Shown here in pieces: positions 32,705 to 42,793 of a DNA stretch of 64,000 nucleotides. The stretch is from assembly GCA_916610825.1 (NCBI GenBank), contig OU744451.1:8251441-8315440 (forward strand), in the 5' to 3' direction. The notes below the pieces were generated by a model, which searched no databases, was not told where the DNA came from, and was given only the letters and a program-made list of their open reading frames with translations. Position numbers and translations under genes: made by a program. Position 1 is the first letter of the stretch, and the number at the start of each line of letters is the position of its first letter. The stretch is from Haliclystus octoradiatus. Lineage: Eukaryota > Cnidaria > Staurozoa > Stauromedusae > Haliclystidae.

Positions 32705-33103
32705 TAATGGCCATCAATTCTAATTGTAGATTTCAAAACATCTAATTTTAAAAACCATTGTATGATGACTTCCTGACAATTTTTCCTCGAACAATTACTT
32801 CCAAGAATAAGAACGATATGTATTTTGAGGTCAAACCACTGCTGCTTTATAATTAAAACAACTCTCTTTGCAAATCCTTTAAAACCTACCTTTTTAGAAA
32901 TAGAACAAAACATCCCAGTCGGAATCTGTTTAAATAAAAAAGGCCAGCACACCCTGACGCATATTGATTGTTTGTGAATGCCTATGTCTAAATTATAGTC
33001 TACCAGTATACCTCAGCTCAATATCATACTCCAATTCAAAAACAACGCTACGAATCATTTTCCTGCAAGCCAAAACGTTTGATTTATCAGTGAATAATTA
33101 GAA

Positions 33104-33913
33104 ATGGCTAACTTTACAACATTGTTCATTATATCATCAATGGTCACATTATGTTTGGCTAGTACATTTAATAAACCATCCACGCCAATTAATGTTTATT
33201 TTAATCAAACAGCTAAAGGGACATACACAATCTATGGTAGATGGAATGGCAACTCTCTTATGTCACCAATACAACTTCCAACAGTATGGTATCAAGATGA
33301 TTATTTGAAAATGCTCAAGACATCTGTTGGAATAAGAGGAGAGGGTCCATGGGAACAAGAATTCTTCTTTTTTGAAAATGTCACATATGAATTAAGCCGC
33401 AAACCAAATCATCCCCCATTTAATGAAGAATGTATTAAACTACCAGACTTCAATTACTCAATGGAACTTTTAGGATACAATGAAAATTATGTTAGTTTCG
33501 TACATAGGTCAATGCTTTTTGAAGAGACTGAGAATGTGACGGTTAACGTGTATGCTGGACAAGCCTTAGATGGTGTTGGCCCATTGAATATTTTGGAATA
33601 TGTCGATGTTGATACTGGTTTATATGCCAAACTTGTTATTCTTGGTGCAATTCAAAGACAGCATTATGGTGAATTTTATTACGGTCAAAGAAATACTTCA
33701 AGACCTGACGCCCATTATTTTGAATTACCTGATTCCTGCAATGCAACCTACGTAATTGAAAAGAAATTCTTTGAAATGTTCCATTTAAATGGTTCAAAAA
33801 TAACTGGTCCTGGTCGGGGTCCTGGTGAGCAGTGTAGAAGCTCAAGCTCAATCCTCCAGATGTCAATGATTTTGACAATCATGTCTATATTGTTCTGCTA
33901 CTTTGCTATCTGA
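33104..33913 (+). CDS. Secreted, probably GPI-anchored glycoprotein, unknown family (copy 1)
   Basis: A single uninterrupted 269-codon frame starting at an ATG in good context (GAAATGG). Residues 1-20 form a signal peptide with core LFIISSMVTLCLA. Seven N-glycosylation sequons lie at about Asn 34, 92, 117, 144, 197, 213 and 229. The mature part has cysteines 110, 212 and 244, and an aromatic PWEQEFFFF stretch. The end (residues 246-269) is small polar residues followed by a hydrophobic tail with no charged residue, as in GPI-anchored proteins. No domain is recognised with confidence; a TGLYAKLVIL strand and a YFELPDSC end resemble ependymin or LolA-like lipid-binding proteins only weakly. A polyadenylation signal follows at 34248. 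It is duplicated at 37013. Confidence 0.85.
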   Translation: MANFTTLFIISSMVTLCLASTFNKPSTPINVYFNQTAKGTYTIYGRWNGNSLMSPIQLPTVWYQDDYLKMLKTSVGIRGEGPWEQEFFFFENVTYELSRKPNHPPFNEECIKLPDFNYSMELLGYNENYVSFVHRSMLFEETENVTVNVYAGQALDGVGPLNILEYVDVDTGLYAKLVILGAIQRQHYGEFYYGQRNTSRPDAHYFELPDSCNATYVIEKKFFEMFHLNGSKITGPGRGPGEQCRSSSSILQMSMILTIMSILFCYFAI

Positions 33914-34247
33914 GGAAGCCTCATTCTTGGAAATGGATTTTAATTTGCATGGATTGATTGCCGTTTAACAAAGAGAACTAAATCTTTGACAAAAGAGCTT
34001 TCTCAAGTGAATATCCAATGAACATTTAATTTTCTGCGATTTAGAGTCTTATCTATATTGTTTTATTACTGTTTTAATTAGATAGTAAACGTGTTTGTAT
34101 GATTGTTTGATTTTTTCTATGGGACTATACTACTACACAGATTGTAGATGATTTGCGTTTTAACTATTAATTTGTTTTGTTTTATCATGTTAATATAACT
34201 TTATCCATTGGCACGTGTGTTTGCTTCCTCAGTTCTATTTATATGCA

Positions 34248-34253
34248 AATAAA
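34248..34253 (+). terminator. Polyadenylation signal AATAAA (copy 1)
   Basis: AATAAA about 335 bp after the stop codon, conserved in unit 2 and followed by T-rich sequence. No closer canonical signal on the plus strand was noticed. Confidence 0.5.
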
Positions 34254-34329
34254 AAGTACTAATATACTAATTGAATTGATTGTACTTTGAATCCTTGAAT
34301 CCTTGTATATTGCTACCGCTGCAGTTAAT

Positions 34330-35436
34330 TGATTTTTGGGTACAGTAAAGCTGATAGGCTGGAAAAAATATAAACTTCGTTTTATAGAAACTACTACACT
34401 ATTGATGGCCTTCCTGTTAGGAATGGTGCACCACAAGGATCTGTTTTATGTCCGTTATTATTTACAATAATTGTCAATGATATTCCAGACAGTTTACGCG
34501 CTGGATGTAAGTGTAAGCTGAAAATGTATGCACCTGATGCAAATTTCTATTCATCAAGAGACTATAACGAAAATACCAATTCAGATCCTTTATCTATGAC
34601 ATTGGACACATTCTGTCAATGGGCAAATGATTGGCACTAATGATCATTGCTCATGAAAAATGTAATCAGATATCTATTTGAAATGCATGTGTTTATCATG
34701 TGCTGTATTCTTTAGACAATCATTCTCTAAAATCTGTTGAATCTATTAAAAATATTGATATCATCATTCCTTTGATCTGGAATTCTCCCTTCATTGCAAA
34801 GCTATGGAATCCAAACTACATCAAGGATATAATAACCATCGAGAAGGTGCAGAAGAGATTTACTACTAGATGACTCTATAAATTAGCAAATATAGCCTTC
34901 ACAAATTACTCTGATCGTCTTACTGTCCTTCAATTAGAATCACTGGAGCTGCGTCGATTAAGAACGGATCTTGCAATTACTTTCAAAATATTACATGGCT
35001 TTGTTGACGTCGATATAAATAATATAGTTTTAATGAAACCAAAAACAAAATACACGTTGGGGAAATGTCATTCTCTAATTTTGGAATCAGCCAAAGTAAT
35101 AAATCTCACGATTGGTTCTACCTTTGTCATCGTGTTGTCAATGTTTGGAACTCATTGCGTTATGACAGCTAAACATCCTATCCTTTTCATCAATCGTCTC
35201 ATCGTCTCAAAGGTTGTCTCATCGCCAAAGGCCCGCCATGTTGTAAAAATGTTTAAATTTGTTCAACTTCGAACAATACATCAATACATTTGATTATTCA
35301 TTATATTAATCATGCATAAAGCATTTGTAGGCTCTAGTTAAGTGGAATTTGTACTTCCCATTATTTGCCTGTCAATTTTACGACATATCTTTTTTGACAA
35401 GTACATTCTATTCTATATTATATTCTATTCTATACT
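34330..35436 (+). pseudogene. LINE reverse transcriptase remnant (unit 1)
   Basis: A plus-strand CR1/Jockey-type relic with IDGLPVRNGAPQGSVLCPLLF, split here as IDGLPVRNGAPQG and SVLCPLLF, then NDIP, and a dead active site MYAPDA in place of YADD. After a gap come LWNPNYIKD, EKVQKRFTTR, and LTVLQLESLELRRLRTDLAI. The end carries HSLILESA in a shifted frame and an ATTCT-rich tail (35403-35436). Stops and shifts show it is inactive. It was carried along in the tandem duplication. Confidence 0.82.
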
Positions 35437-36171
35437 TTCCCAATGCATCATACACGTATTGGGCCCTCGTCGGAGCGCCTGTCTAGAATGAGGGTCGTTA
35501 TGGAATGAGGCTAATGTGAGCATCAATAATTCGTTTTATAGCGAAGAGATGCTTGATATTCTTGTTGATATGCTAGAAGAACATGACTTCATGGAAATAT
35601 ATAATTCCGATGTGATTGCACTATATCAGATTCTCTATCAATTCTTATCCTGGTGAATTTTACCTGAAATTTTATCCAAATGTCGTGAGGAAAAAGTTCT
35701 ATGTGAGCTTATCAGGTCCTGTATAAATGATGATGATGATGATGATGAAACCCTGATATGTATTTCCTTCTACTTGAACCTCCTTTATGCAAAATACTCG
35801 CTACAGATCAAAGTCTTTTTCACAGTGTATAGAACGAACCACTTTTAGTGAGAGGGAATATGATAGTATCCAATATTAAGCTGGTTATGCTTTAACATTT
35901 ATATGCCGCAAGTCGAAGATCAACAACGTCCGATCAAAAGAGACCCAGATTATGTACCAAATTTTAATTCAATTAAAATCAAATTGCAACAAAATGTAAC
36001 AGCTAATTAGACATAAGAGGGGCAGCGTCTCCTGTAATGTCAATCAAGCGGATTGGTTAGATACATTTAACCATTCAGAGAGTTGCTATCACAGCTTTAC
36101 ATATCACAGAAAATAATAATCAAAAACTTATTGAAAAATAAAAGTGTAGAGGAGAAATCCTTAGTGAGTTG
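35437..36171. other. Unit 1 spacer with an unexplained short frame
   Basis: It begins with a piece of the GCCGTNATGG dispersed repeat (35461-35515). At 35525-35655 a plus frame reads NNSFYSEEMLDILVDMLEEH, then DFMEIYNSDVIALYQILYQF before a stop, and a second frame (PEILSKCREEKVLCELIRSC) follows. It could be an exon remnant with a helical domain, but no family is recognised and splice sites are unclear. A GAT run lies at 35727-35748. Confidence 0.35.
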
Positions 36172-36425
36172 AGCCCCGGCCAAATGAAGCCAACATTTTG
36201 CCTTCTTTTTCACAAAATCGATTTTGTGAAAATGCTAGCTTCATTTGATCACCCCAGCCAACATTTTCACTACATTGAGCAAAATTTCTATAAAATGCTG
36301 GCAAAATACTGGCTTCATTTGTTGGCCACCCAGCCAACAGCTTCCGAGAAATTTTGGTTTTGGATATTGTTGGCTGGCACTTATAAGATGATCAAGAAAT
36401 TTGTCAGCATTCTATTGTTCTCTTA
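36172..36425. repeat. Dispersed hairpin repeat (unit 1)
   Basis: Starts GCCCCGGCCAAATGAAGCC like 12593 and contains AAAATGCTAGCT ... AGCCAACATTTT at 36229-36267, an imperfect version of the stem. It ends in TTGGCTGGCACTTATAAGATG, matching the end of copy 1 in part. Confidence 0.82.
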
Positions 36426-37012
36426 GATTGAGAAAAACCCTGAACCCCACTATGGAAAAGGAGGCAAAACCGAATGGGCTGAAAATGTCGTTTAAGCTGT
36501 ACATGAGAGTACGATCATTTCTACCCTTAAGCATTACTGCTTGTTTATTGGGACACATTTTATAGATATAATTTTATTTTGAATACAAACAAAAATTTAA
36601 GTAAGTTATAAATTAATGGCCATCAATTCTAATTGTAGATTTCAAAACATCTAGTTTTAAAAACCATTGTATGATGACTTCCTGACAATTTTTCTTCGAA
36701 CAATTACTTCCAAGAATAAGAATGATATGTATTTTGAGGTCAAACCACTGCTGCTTTATAATCAAAACAACTCTCTTTGAAAATCCTTTAAAACCTACCT
36801 TTTTAGAAATAGAACAAAACATCCCAGTCGCAATCTGTTTAAATAAAAAAGACCAGCACACCCTGACGCATATTGATTGTTTGTGAATGCCTATGTCTAA
36901 ATTATAGTCTACCAGTATACCTCAGCTCAATATCATACTCCAATTCAAAAACAACGCTACTAATCATTTTCCTGCAAGCCAAAACGTTTGATTTATCAGT
37001 GAATATTTAGAA

Positions 37013-37822
37013 ATGGCTAACTTTACAACATTGTTCATTATATCATCAATGGTCACATTATGTTTGGCTAGTACATTTAATAAACCATCCACGCCAATTA
37101 ATGTTTATTTTAATCAAACAGCTAAAGGGACATACACAATCTATGGTAGATGGAATGGCAACTCTCTTATGTCACCAATACAACTTCCAACAGTATGGTA
37201 TCAAGATGATTATTTGAAAATGCTCAAGACATCTGTTGGAATAAGAGGAGAGGGTCCATGGGAACAAGAATTCTTCTTTTTTGAAAATGTCACATATGAA
37301 TTAAGCCGCAAACCAAATCATCCCCCATTTAATGAAGAATGTATTAAACTACCAGACTTCAATTACTCAATGGAACTTTTAGGATACAATGAAAATTATG
37401 TTAGTTTCGTACATAGGTCAATGCTTTTTGAAGAAACTGAGAATGTGACGGTTAACGTGTATGCTGGACAAGCCTTAGATGGTGTTGGCCCATTGAATAT
37501 TTTGGAATATGTCGATGTTGATACTGGTTTATATGCCAAACTTGTTATTCTTGGTGCAATTCAAAGACAGCATTATGGTGAATTTTATTACGGTCAAAGA
37601 AATACTTCAAGACCTGACGCCCATTATTTTGAATTACCTGATTCCTGCAATGCAACCTACGTAATTGAAAAGAAATTCTTTGAAATGTTCCATTTAAATG
37701 GTTCAAAAATAACTGGTCCTGGTCGGGGTCCTGGTGAGCAGTGTAGAAGCTCAAGCTCAATCCTCCAGATGTCAATGATTTTGACAATCATGTCTATATT
37801 GTTCTGCTACTTTGCTATCTGA
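37013..37822 (+). CDS. Secreted, probably GPI-anchored glycoprotein, unknown family (copy 2)
   Basis: It encodes a protein identical to that of 33104-33913 over all 269 residues: signal peptide, seven N-glycosylation sequons, cysteines 110, 212 and 244, and the hydrophobic C-terminal tail. By direct reading the only base difference in the coding region is silent (GAG to GAA at Glu 141). The 5' flank, polyadenylation signal and 3' flank are also duplicated, so both copies could be expressed under similar control. The lack of introns and the shared flanks indicate segmental duplication, not retrocopying from copy 1. Function is unknown; a cell-surface or secreted binding role is inferred only from topology. 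Confidence 0.85.
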   Translation: MANFTTLFIISSMVTLCLASTFNKPSTPINVYFNQTAKGTYTIYGRWNGNSLMSPIQLPTVWYQDDYLKMLKTSVGIRGEGPWEQEFFFFENVTYELSRKPNHPPFNEECIKLPDFNYSMELLGYNENYVSFVHRSMLFEETENVTVNVYAGQALDGVGPLNILEYVDVDTGLYAKLVILGAIQRQHYGEFYYGQRNTSRPDAHYFELPDSCNATYVIEKKFFEMFHLNGSKITGPGRGPGEQCRSSSSILQMSMILTIMSILFCYFAI

Positions 37823-38156
37823 GGAAGCCTCATTCTTGGAAATGGATTTTAATTTGCATGGATTGATTGCCGTTTAACAAAGAGAACTAAATCTTTGACA
37901 AAAGAGCTTTCTCAAGTGAATATCCAATGAACATTTAATTTTCTGCGATTTAGAGTCTTATCTATATTGTTTTATTACTGTTTTAATTAGATAGTAAAAG
38001 TGTTTGTATGATTGTTTGATTTTTTCTATGGGACTATACTACTACACAGATTGTAGATGATTTGCGTTTTAACTATTAATTTGTTTTGTTTTATCATGTT
38101 AATATAATTTTATCCATTGGCACGTGTGTTTGCTTCCTCAGTTCTATTTATATGCA

Positions 38157-38162
38157 AATAAA
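38157..38162 (+). terminator. Polyadenylation signal AATAAA (copy 2)
   Basis: Counterpart of 34248-34253 at the same distance from the stop codon. Confidence 0.5.
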
Positions 38163-38238
38163 AAGTACTAATATACTAATTGAATTGATTGTACTTTGAA
38201 TCCTTGAATCCTTGTATATTGCTGCCGCTGCAGTTAAT

Positions 38239-39323
38239 TGATTTTTGGGTACAGTAAAGCTGATAGGCTGGAAAAAATATAAACTTCGTTTTATAGAAAC
38301 TACTACACTATTGATGGCCTTCCTGTTAGGAATGGTGCACCACAAGGATCTGTTTTATGTCCGCTATTATTTACAATAATTGTCAATGATATTCCAGACA
38401 GTTTACGCGCTGGATGTAAGTGTAAGCTGAAAATGTATGCACATGATGCAAACTTCTATTCATCAAGAGACTATAACGAAAATACCAATTCAGATCCTTT
38501 ATCTATGACATTGGACACATTCTGTCAATGGGCAAATGATTGGCACTAATGATCATTGCTCATGAAAAATGTAATCAGATATCTATTTGAAATGCACGTG
38601 TTTATCATGTGCTGTATTCTTTAGACAATCATTCTCTAAAATCTGTTGAATCTATTAAAAATGTTGATATCATCATTCCTTTTTGATCTGGAATTCTCCC
38701 TTCATTGCAAAGCTATGGAATCCAAACTACATCAAGGATATACTAACCATCGAGAAGGTGCAGAAGAGATTTACTACTAGATGACTCTATAAATTAGCTG
38801 ATCGGCTTACTGTCCTTCAATTAGAATCACTGGAGCTGCGTCGATTAAGAACGGATCTTGCAATTACTTTCAAAATATTACATGGCTTTGTTGACGTCGA
38901 TATAAATAATATAGTTTTAATGAAACCAAAAACAAAATACACGTTGGGGAAATGTCATTCTCTAATTTTGGAATCAGCCAAAGTAATAAATCTCACGATT
39001 GGTTCTACCTTTGTCATCGTGTTGTCAATGTTTGGAACTCATTGCGTTATGACAGCTAAACATCCTATCCTTTCCATCAATCGTCTCATCGTCTCAAAGG
39101 TTGTCTCATCGCCAAAGGCCCGCCATATTGTAAAAATGTTTAAATTTGTTCAACTTTGAACAATACATCAATACATTTGATTATTCATTATATTAATCAT
39201 GCATAAAGCATTTGTAGGCTCTAGTTAAGTGGAATTTGTACTTCCCATTATTTGCCTGTCAATTTTACGACATATCTTTTTTGACAAGTACATTCTATTC
39301 TATATTCTATTCTATTCTATACT
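38239..39323 (+). pseudogene. LINE reverse transcriptase remnant (unit 2)
   Basis: Same relic as 34330-35436. Here the active site reads MYAHDA, a different dead version from unit 1 (MYAPDA), and a short stretch before the LTVLQLESLELRR block is deleted. Ends with an ATTCT tail (39294-39323). Confidence 0.82.
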
Positions 39324-40058
39324 TTCCCAATGCATCATACACGTATTGGGCCCTCGTCGGAGCGCCTGTCTAGAATGAGGGTCGTTATGGAATGAGGCTA
39401 ATGTGAGCATCAATAATTCGTTTTATAGTGAAGAGATGCTTGATATTCTTGTTGATATGCTAGAAGAACATGACTTCATGGAAATATATAATTCCGATGT
39501 GATTGCACTATATCAGATTCTCTATCAATTCTTATCCTGGTGAATTTTACCTGAAATTTTATCCAAATGTCGTGAGGAAAAAGTTCTATGTGAGCTTATC
39601 AGGTCCTGCATAAATGATGATGATGATGATGATGAAACCCTGATATGTATTTCCTTCTACTTGAACCTCCTTTATGCAAAATACTCGCTACAGATCAAAG
39701 TCTTTTTCACAGTGTATAGAACGAACCAATTATAGTGAGAGGGAATATGGTAGTATCCAATATTAAGCTGGTTATGCTTTAACATTTATATGCCGCAAGT
39801 CGAAGATCAACAACGTCCGATCAAAAGAGACCCAGATTATGTACCAAATTTTAATTCAATTAAAATGAAATTGCAACAAAATGTAACAGCTAATTAGACA
39901 TAAGAGGGGCAGCGTCTCCTGTAATGTCAATCAAGCGGATTGGTTAGATACATTTAACCATGCAGAGAGTTGCTATCACAGCTGTACATATCACAGAAAT
40001 TAGTAATCAAAAACTTATTAAAAAATAAAAATGTAGAGGAGAAATCCTTAGTGAGTTG
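39324..40058. other. Unit 2 spacer
   Basis: Duplicate of 35437-36171, with the same short frames and a shorter GAT run near 39616-39634. Nothing new is seen. Confidence 0.4.
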
Positions 40059-40312
40059 AGCCCCGGCCAAATGAAGCCAACATTTTGCCTTCTTTTTCAC
40101 AAAATCGATTTTGTGAAAATGCTAGCTTCATTTGATCACCCCAGCCAACATTTTCACTATATTGAGCAAAATTTCTATAAAATGCTGGCAAAATGCTGGC
40201 TTCATTTGTTGGCCACCCAGCCAACAGCTTCCGAGAAATTTTGGTTTTGGATATTGTTGGCTGGCACTTATAAGATGATCAAGAAATTTTCCAGCATTCT
40301 TGTTCTCTTAGA
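40059..40312. repeat. Dispersed hairpin repeat (unit 2)
   Basis: Duplicate of 36172-36425, inverted motif at 40116-40154. Confidence 0.82.
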
Positions 40313-40499
40313 TTGAGCAAAACCCTGAACCCCACTATGGAAAAGGAGGCAAAACCGAATGGGCTGAAAATGTCGTTTAAGCTGTACATGAGAGTACGAT
40401 CATTTCTACCCAAAGCATTACTGCTTGTTTATTGGGACACATTTTATATATATAATTTTATTTTGAATACAAACAAAAATTTAAGCAAGTTATAATTAA

Positions 40500-41112
40500 A
40501 GGCTAAAATAAGGTCCGGATGAAGAGAATAAGAAAGTGTATAAGAGCATAAACCGTCTTAAAATAAGGCTATTTTATTGACGTAGAAATATCAGAAAGTA
40601 GAAGGTAAAGTTTCTGGGCAAACATAACTATTTTGCTCAGGTTTTGTTGTGTAATGTAATTTGTAACCGTCAAGCTATTATCTCTTATATATGTGAACTT
40701 GTATTCTATGTGTAATTAACGTCGCCACCCTATTTGAATCCTGTAATATCTATGTGTAATGTTGAATAATATATCAGTTCCAGTTTGACCATCGTCGTGT
40801 TCGCTGGGACTCAATGTCACTGTAGCAAATCCTGCTATACGACAATTTGAGACTTGACCTAATATCATGTAGAATAACATCATTATTCGTAAACTATCTA
40901 GATTTGTTTTCAATGTAAATGCAAGTTTGTCTCTACTTATATGTTTTGTAAAAGTAATTAATATTTTTATAGCTAAATGTAATGAGTAATAAAGTGATGT
41001 ACAGCGTGTATAAATGATTTTCGTTCAAAAGTCTATAAATGTATGTGAAGATAACTATAATTTGTTTCTCATAATAAAAATGTAATTTAGCTAGAATAAA
41101 TAATTAACTATA
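40500..41112. other. Intergenic DNA, nothing recognised
   Basis: Unique AT-rich sequence after the tandem duplication. Only short incidental frames. Confidence 0.4.
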
Positions 41113-41292
41113 TGTTGAAACAGAGCTAATATAATATCCAGATATATGAAGGTAAAGAATTCTCAAGTAACCACAACAACAGCTAGCGATATGGTTGACA
41201 ACGTGAGAGTAATTTTATTAAGCTAACTGCACGTGGCAATTTAACAAAGAGGCTACTAGCATAATGCGTACGAGGCTAACCTATATTTAACA
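41113..41292 (-). repeat. Copia 3' LTR with the empty site of element B
   Basis: Contains ACAACGTGAGAGTAATTTTATT at 41205-41226 (quoted in part), the uninterrupted form of the site where element B sits in the other LTR. Confidence 0.85.
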
Positions 41293-41313
41293 ATATATAG
41301 CTATGTAACCTTG

Positions 41314-42780
41314 CTAACCTAGATAAATAAGCCTAGCATTTAAACTCCAAAAAATAAAACCAAAGATAATTGATAGAAATAGATTAACAATCCCAATTTT
41401 TGCATCATATTTGACTTCAGCTTTAGCTTCAAACTCGTTGAAATATTTAATGGCTTCAGATTTGTTTTTCATGGAATAAACATCAGTAAAATGTGAGTAA
41501 TCGTCAATAAAAGTTATAAAGTATTTATTCCCTCCAATGTATTCCACTTGCATTGGACCACATGCGTCTTTATGAATGTGCTATAGCGGTCTCTTAACAT
41601 CAATTTCCGTCGTAGCTTGGTGTGGTAGTCTGCATATCTTTATTAGCCATTTTCTTTAATACAGATTTATTTACATGTCCTAATCGTCTATGCCATAAAT
41701 TACCATCAATTTTGTAAGCTCCCATTGTGTCGTTAACCCGCAACACAGTACATTTTTCAGTAAGATTCCCTTACTAACAATTTCCTTTTACGATTAACAC
41801 AGCATAAGTCATTTTCAAATTCAAAGTGTGCTTTTTAATTAATGGTTACTGTACATGCACAATGCCAATACCAATTCCATCCCCTATTTTAACCTTTTCG
41901 GGCTCATTAAACTTTCTATAATTAGCTAAAGTAGAAACATTATTTTTCATGTGACATGTAGCACCAAAGTTCATATACCAACAACCCTTGTTAGTAATAT
42001 TATTCAATAAATAGGTTGCAGTAAAACCAGATGTCGATTCATCACTTTCAGAGTCATCGTGTTTATTTGCCCTTGATTGATGGTTTGCTGAATAACTTTT
42101 GTATTGCTGACATTTGTTCTTAGGCATTCATTTCGTAGATGACCTTTCTTGCCACAGCCATAACACGATGCGCTTTCGTTGTATTTTCTTTGATATGTTT
42201 TCTGAGAACTCAACGCCGTTTCCGCACGTGATTGCTTTTGAATAGCTGTCCCATTCGTAAATTTTCACTTTTATTCTTCACCAGCCAAAGCTACCTAACA
42301 TCTGTTACTGTTAAGTTCTTTCTTGTTTCCAGTGCTGTCACCAACACGGAAAATTCATCTGGCAGGCTGGCTAATAAAATGATAATCTGGTCATCCTCTT
42401 GAACTGGTTCCCTATCTTATATCCTGCCAACTTGTCACATAAATTCTTCATCCTTCTTCCATATCGGAATCATCTTTCATTCTCAGTTGGAAAAGCTGCC
42501 TTCTCAATTAATATTTATTCGCCGTTGAGTTCCGTTCAAAATGTACACACATCGCCTCACACATCGCACGTGGATCCTCTCCGCAAGAAGTTAATAAATG
42601 TATATATTCTCCACTCACAGTTTTTGCAATCATAGCATAAGCCCGTAACTTCTTCTGACGTAGCCCCAAAAACCTTTGCCAGAAGACATGCCTTTACCTG
42701 AAGCTTACATATCTCTCAGTTATGGTATTTTAAATTATCTATAATATAACGTTCTTTCGTGCCCTCTATCACTATACTGC
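41314..42780 (-). pseudogene. Copia Gag-protease-integrase remnant
   Basis: Minus-strand frames broken by shifts. Gag end at about 42290-42400 (SLPDEFSVLVTALETRKNLT); knuckle CYGCGKKGHLRNEC at about 42124-42165; protease WYMNFGATCHM, where the catalytic DSG is changed to NFG; then the GAG-pre-integrase region with stops; and integrase start QVEYIGGNKYFITFIDDYSH at 41490-41553. The coding stops at 41314, only 21 bp from the 3' LTR, so the C-terminal two thirds of Pol are missing. The loss of the protease aspartate and the stops make it inactive. Confidence 0.85.
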
Positions 42781-42793
42781 TTGGCCAATAACC

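Larger units (their letters stand above)
32705..36612. repeat. 3.9-kb tandem duplication, unit 1
   Basis: Starts at TAATGGCCATCAATTC and ends where the same sequence restarts at 36613. Carries a 269-codon gene, a dead LINE, a GAT trinucleotide run (35727-35748) and a hairpin repeat. Offset to unit 2 is 3,909 bp in the gene and 3,887 at the end because of deletions in unit 2. Confidence 0.95.
36613..40499. repeat. 3.9-kb tandem duplication, unit 2
   Basis: Second unit, head to tail with unit 1. Compared with unit 1 it has a deletion of about 17-25 bp in the LINE relic (near 38800) and small indels. By eye the gene is far less diverged than the sequence upstream of it. Confidence 0.95.
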
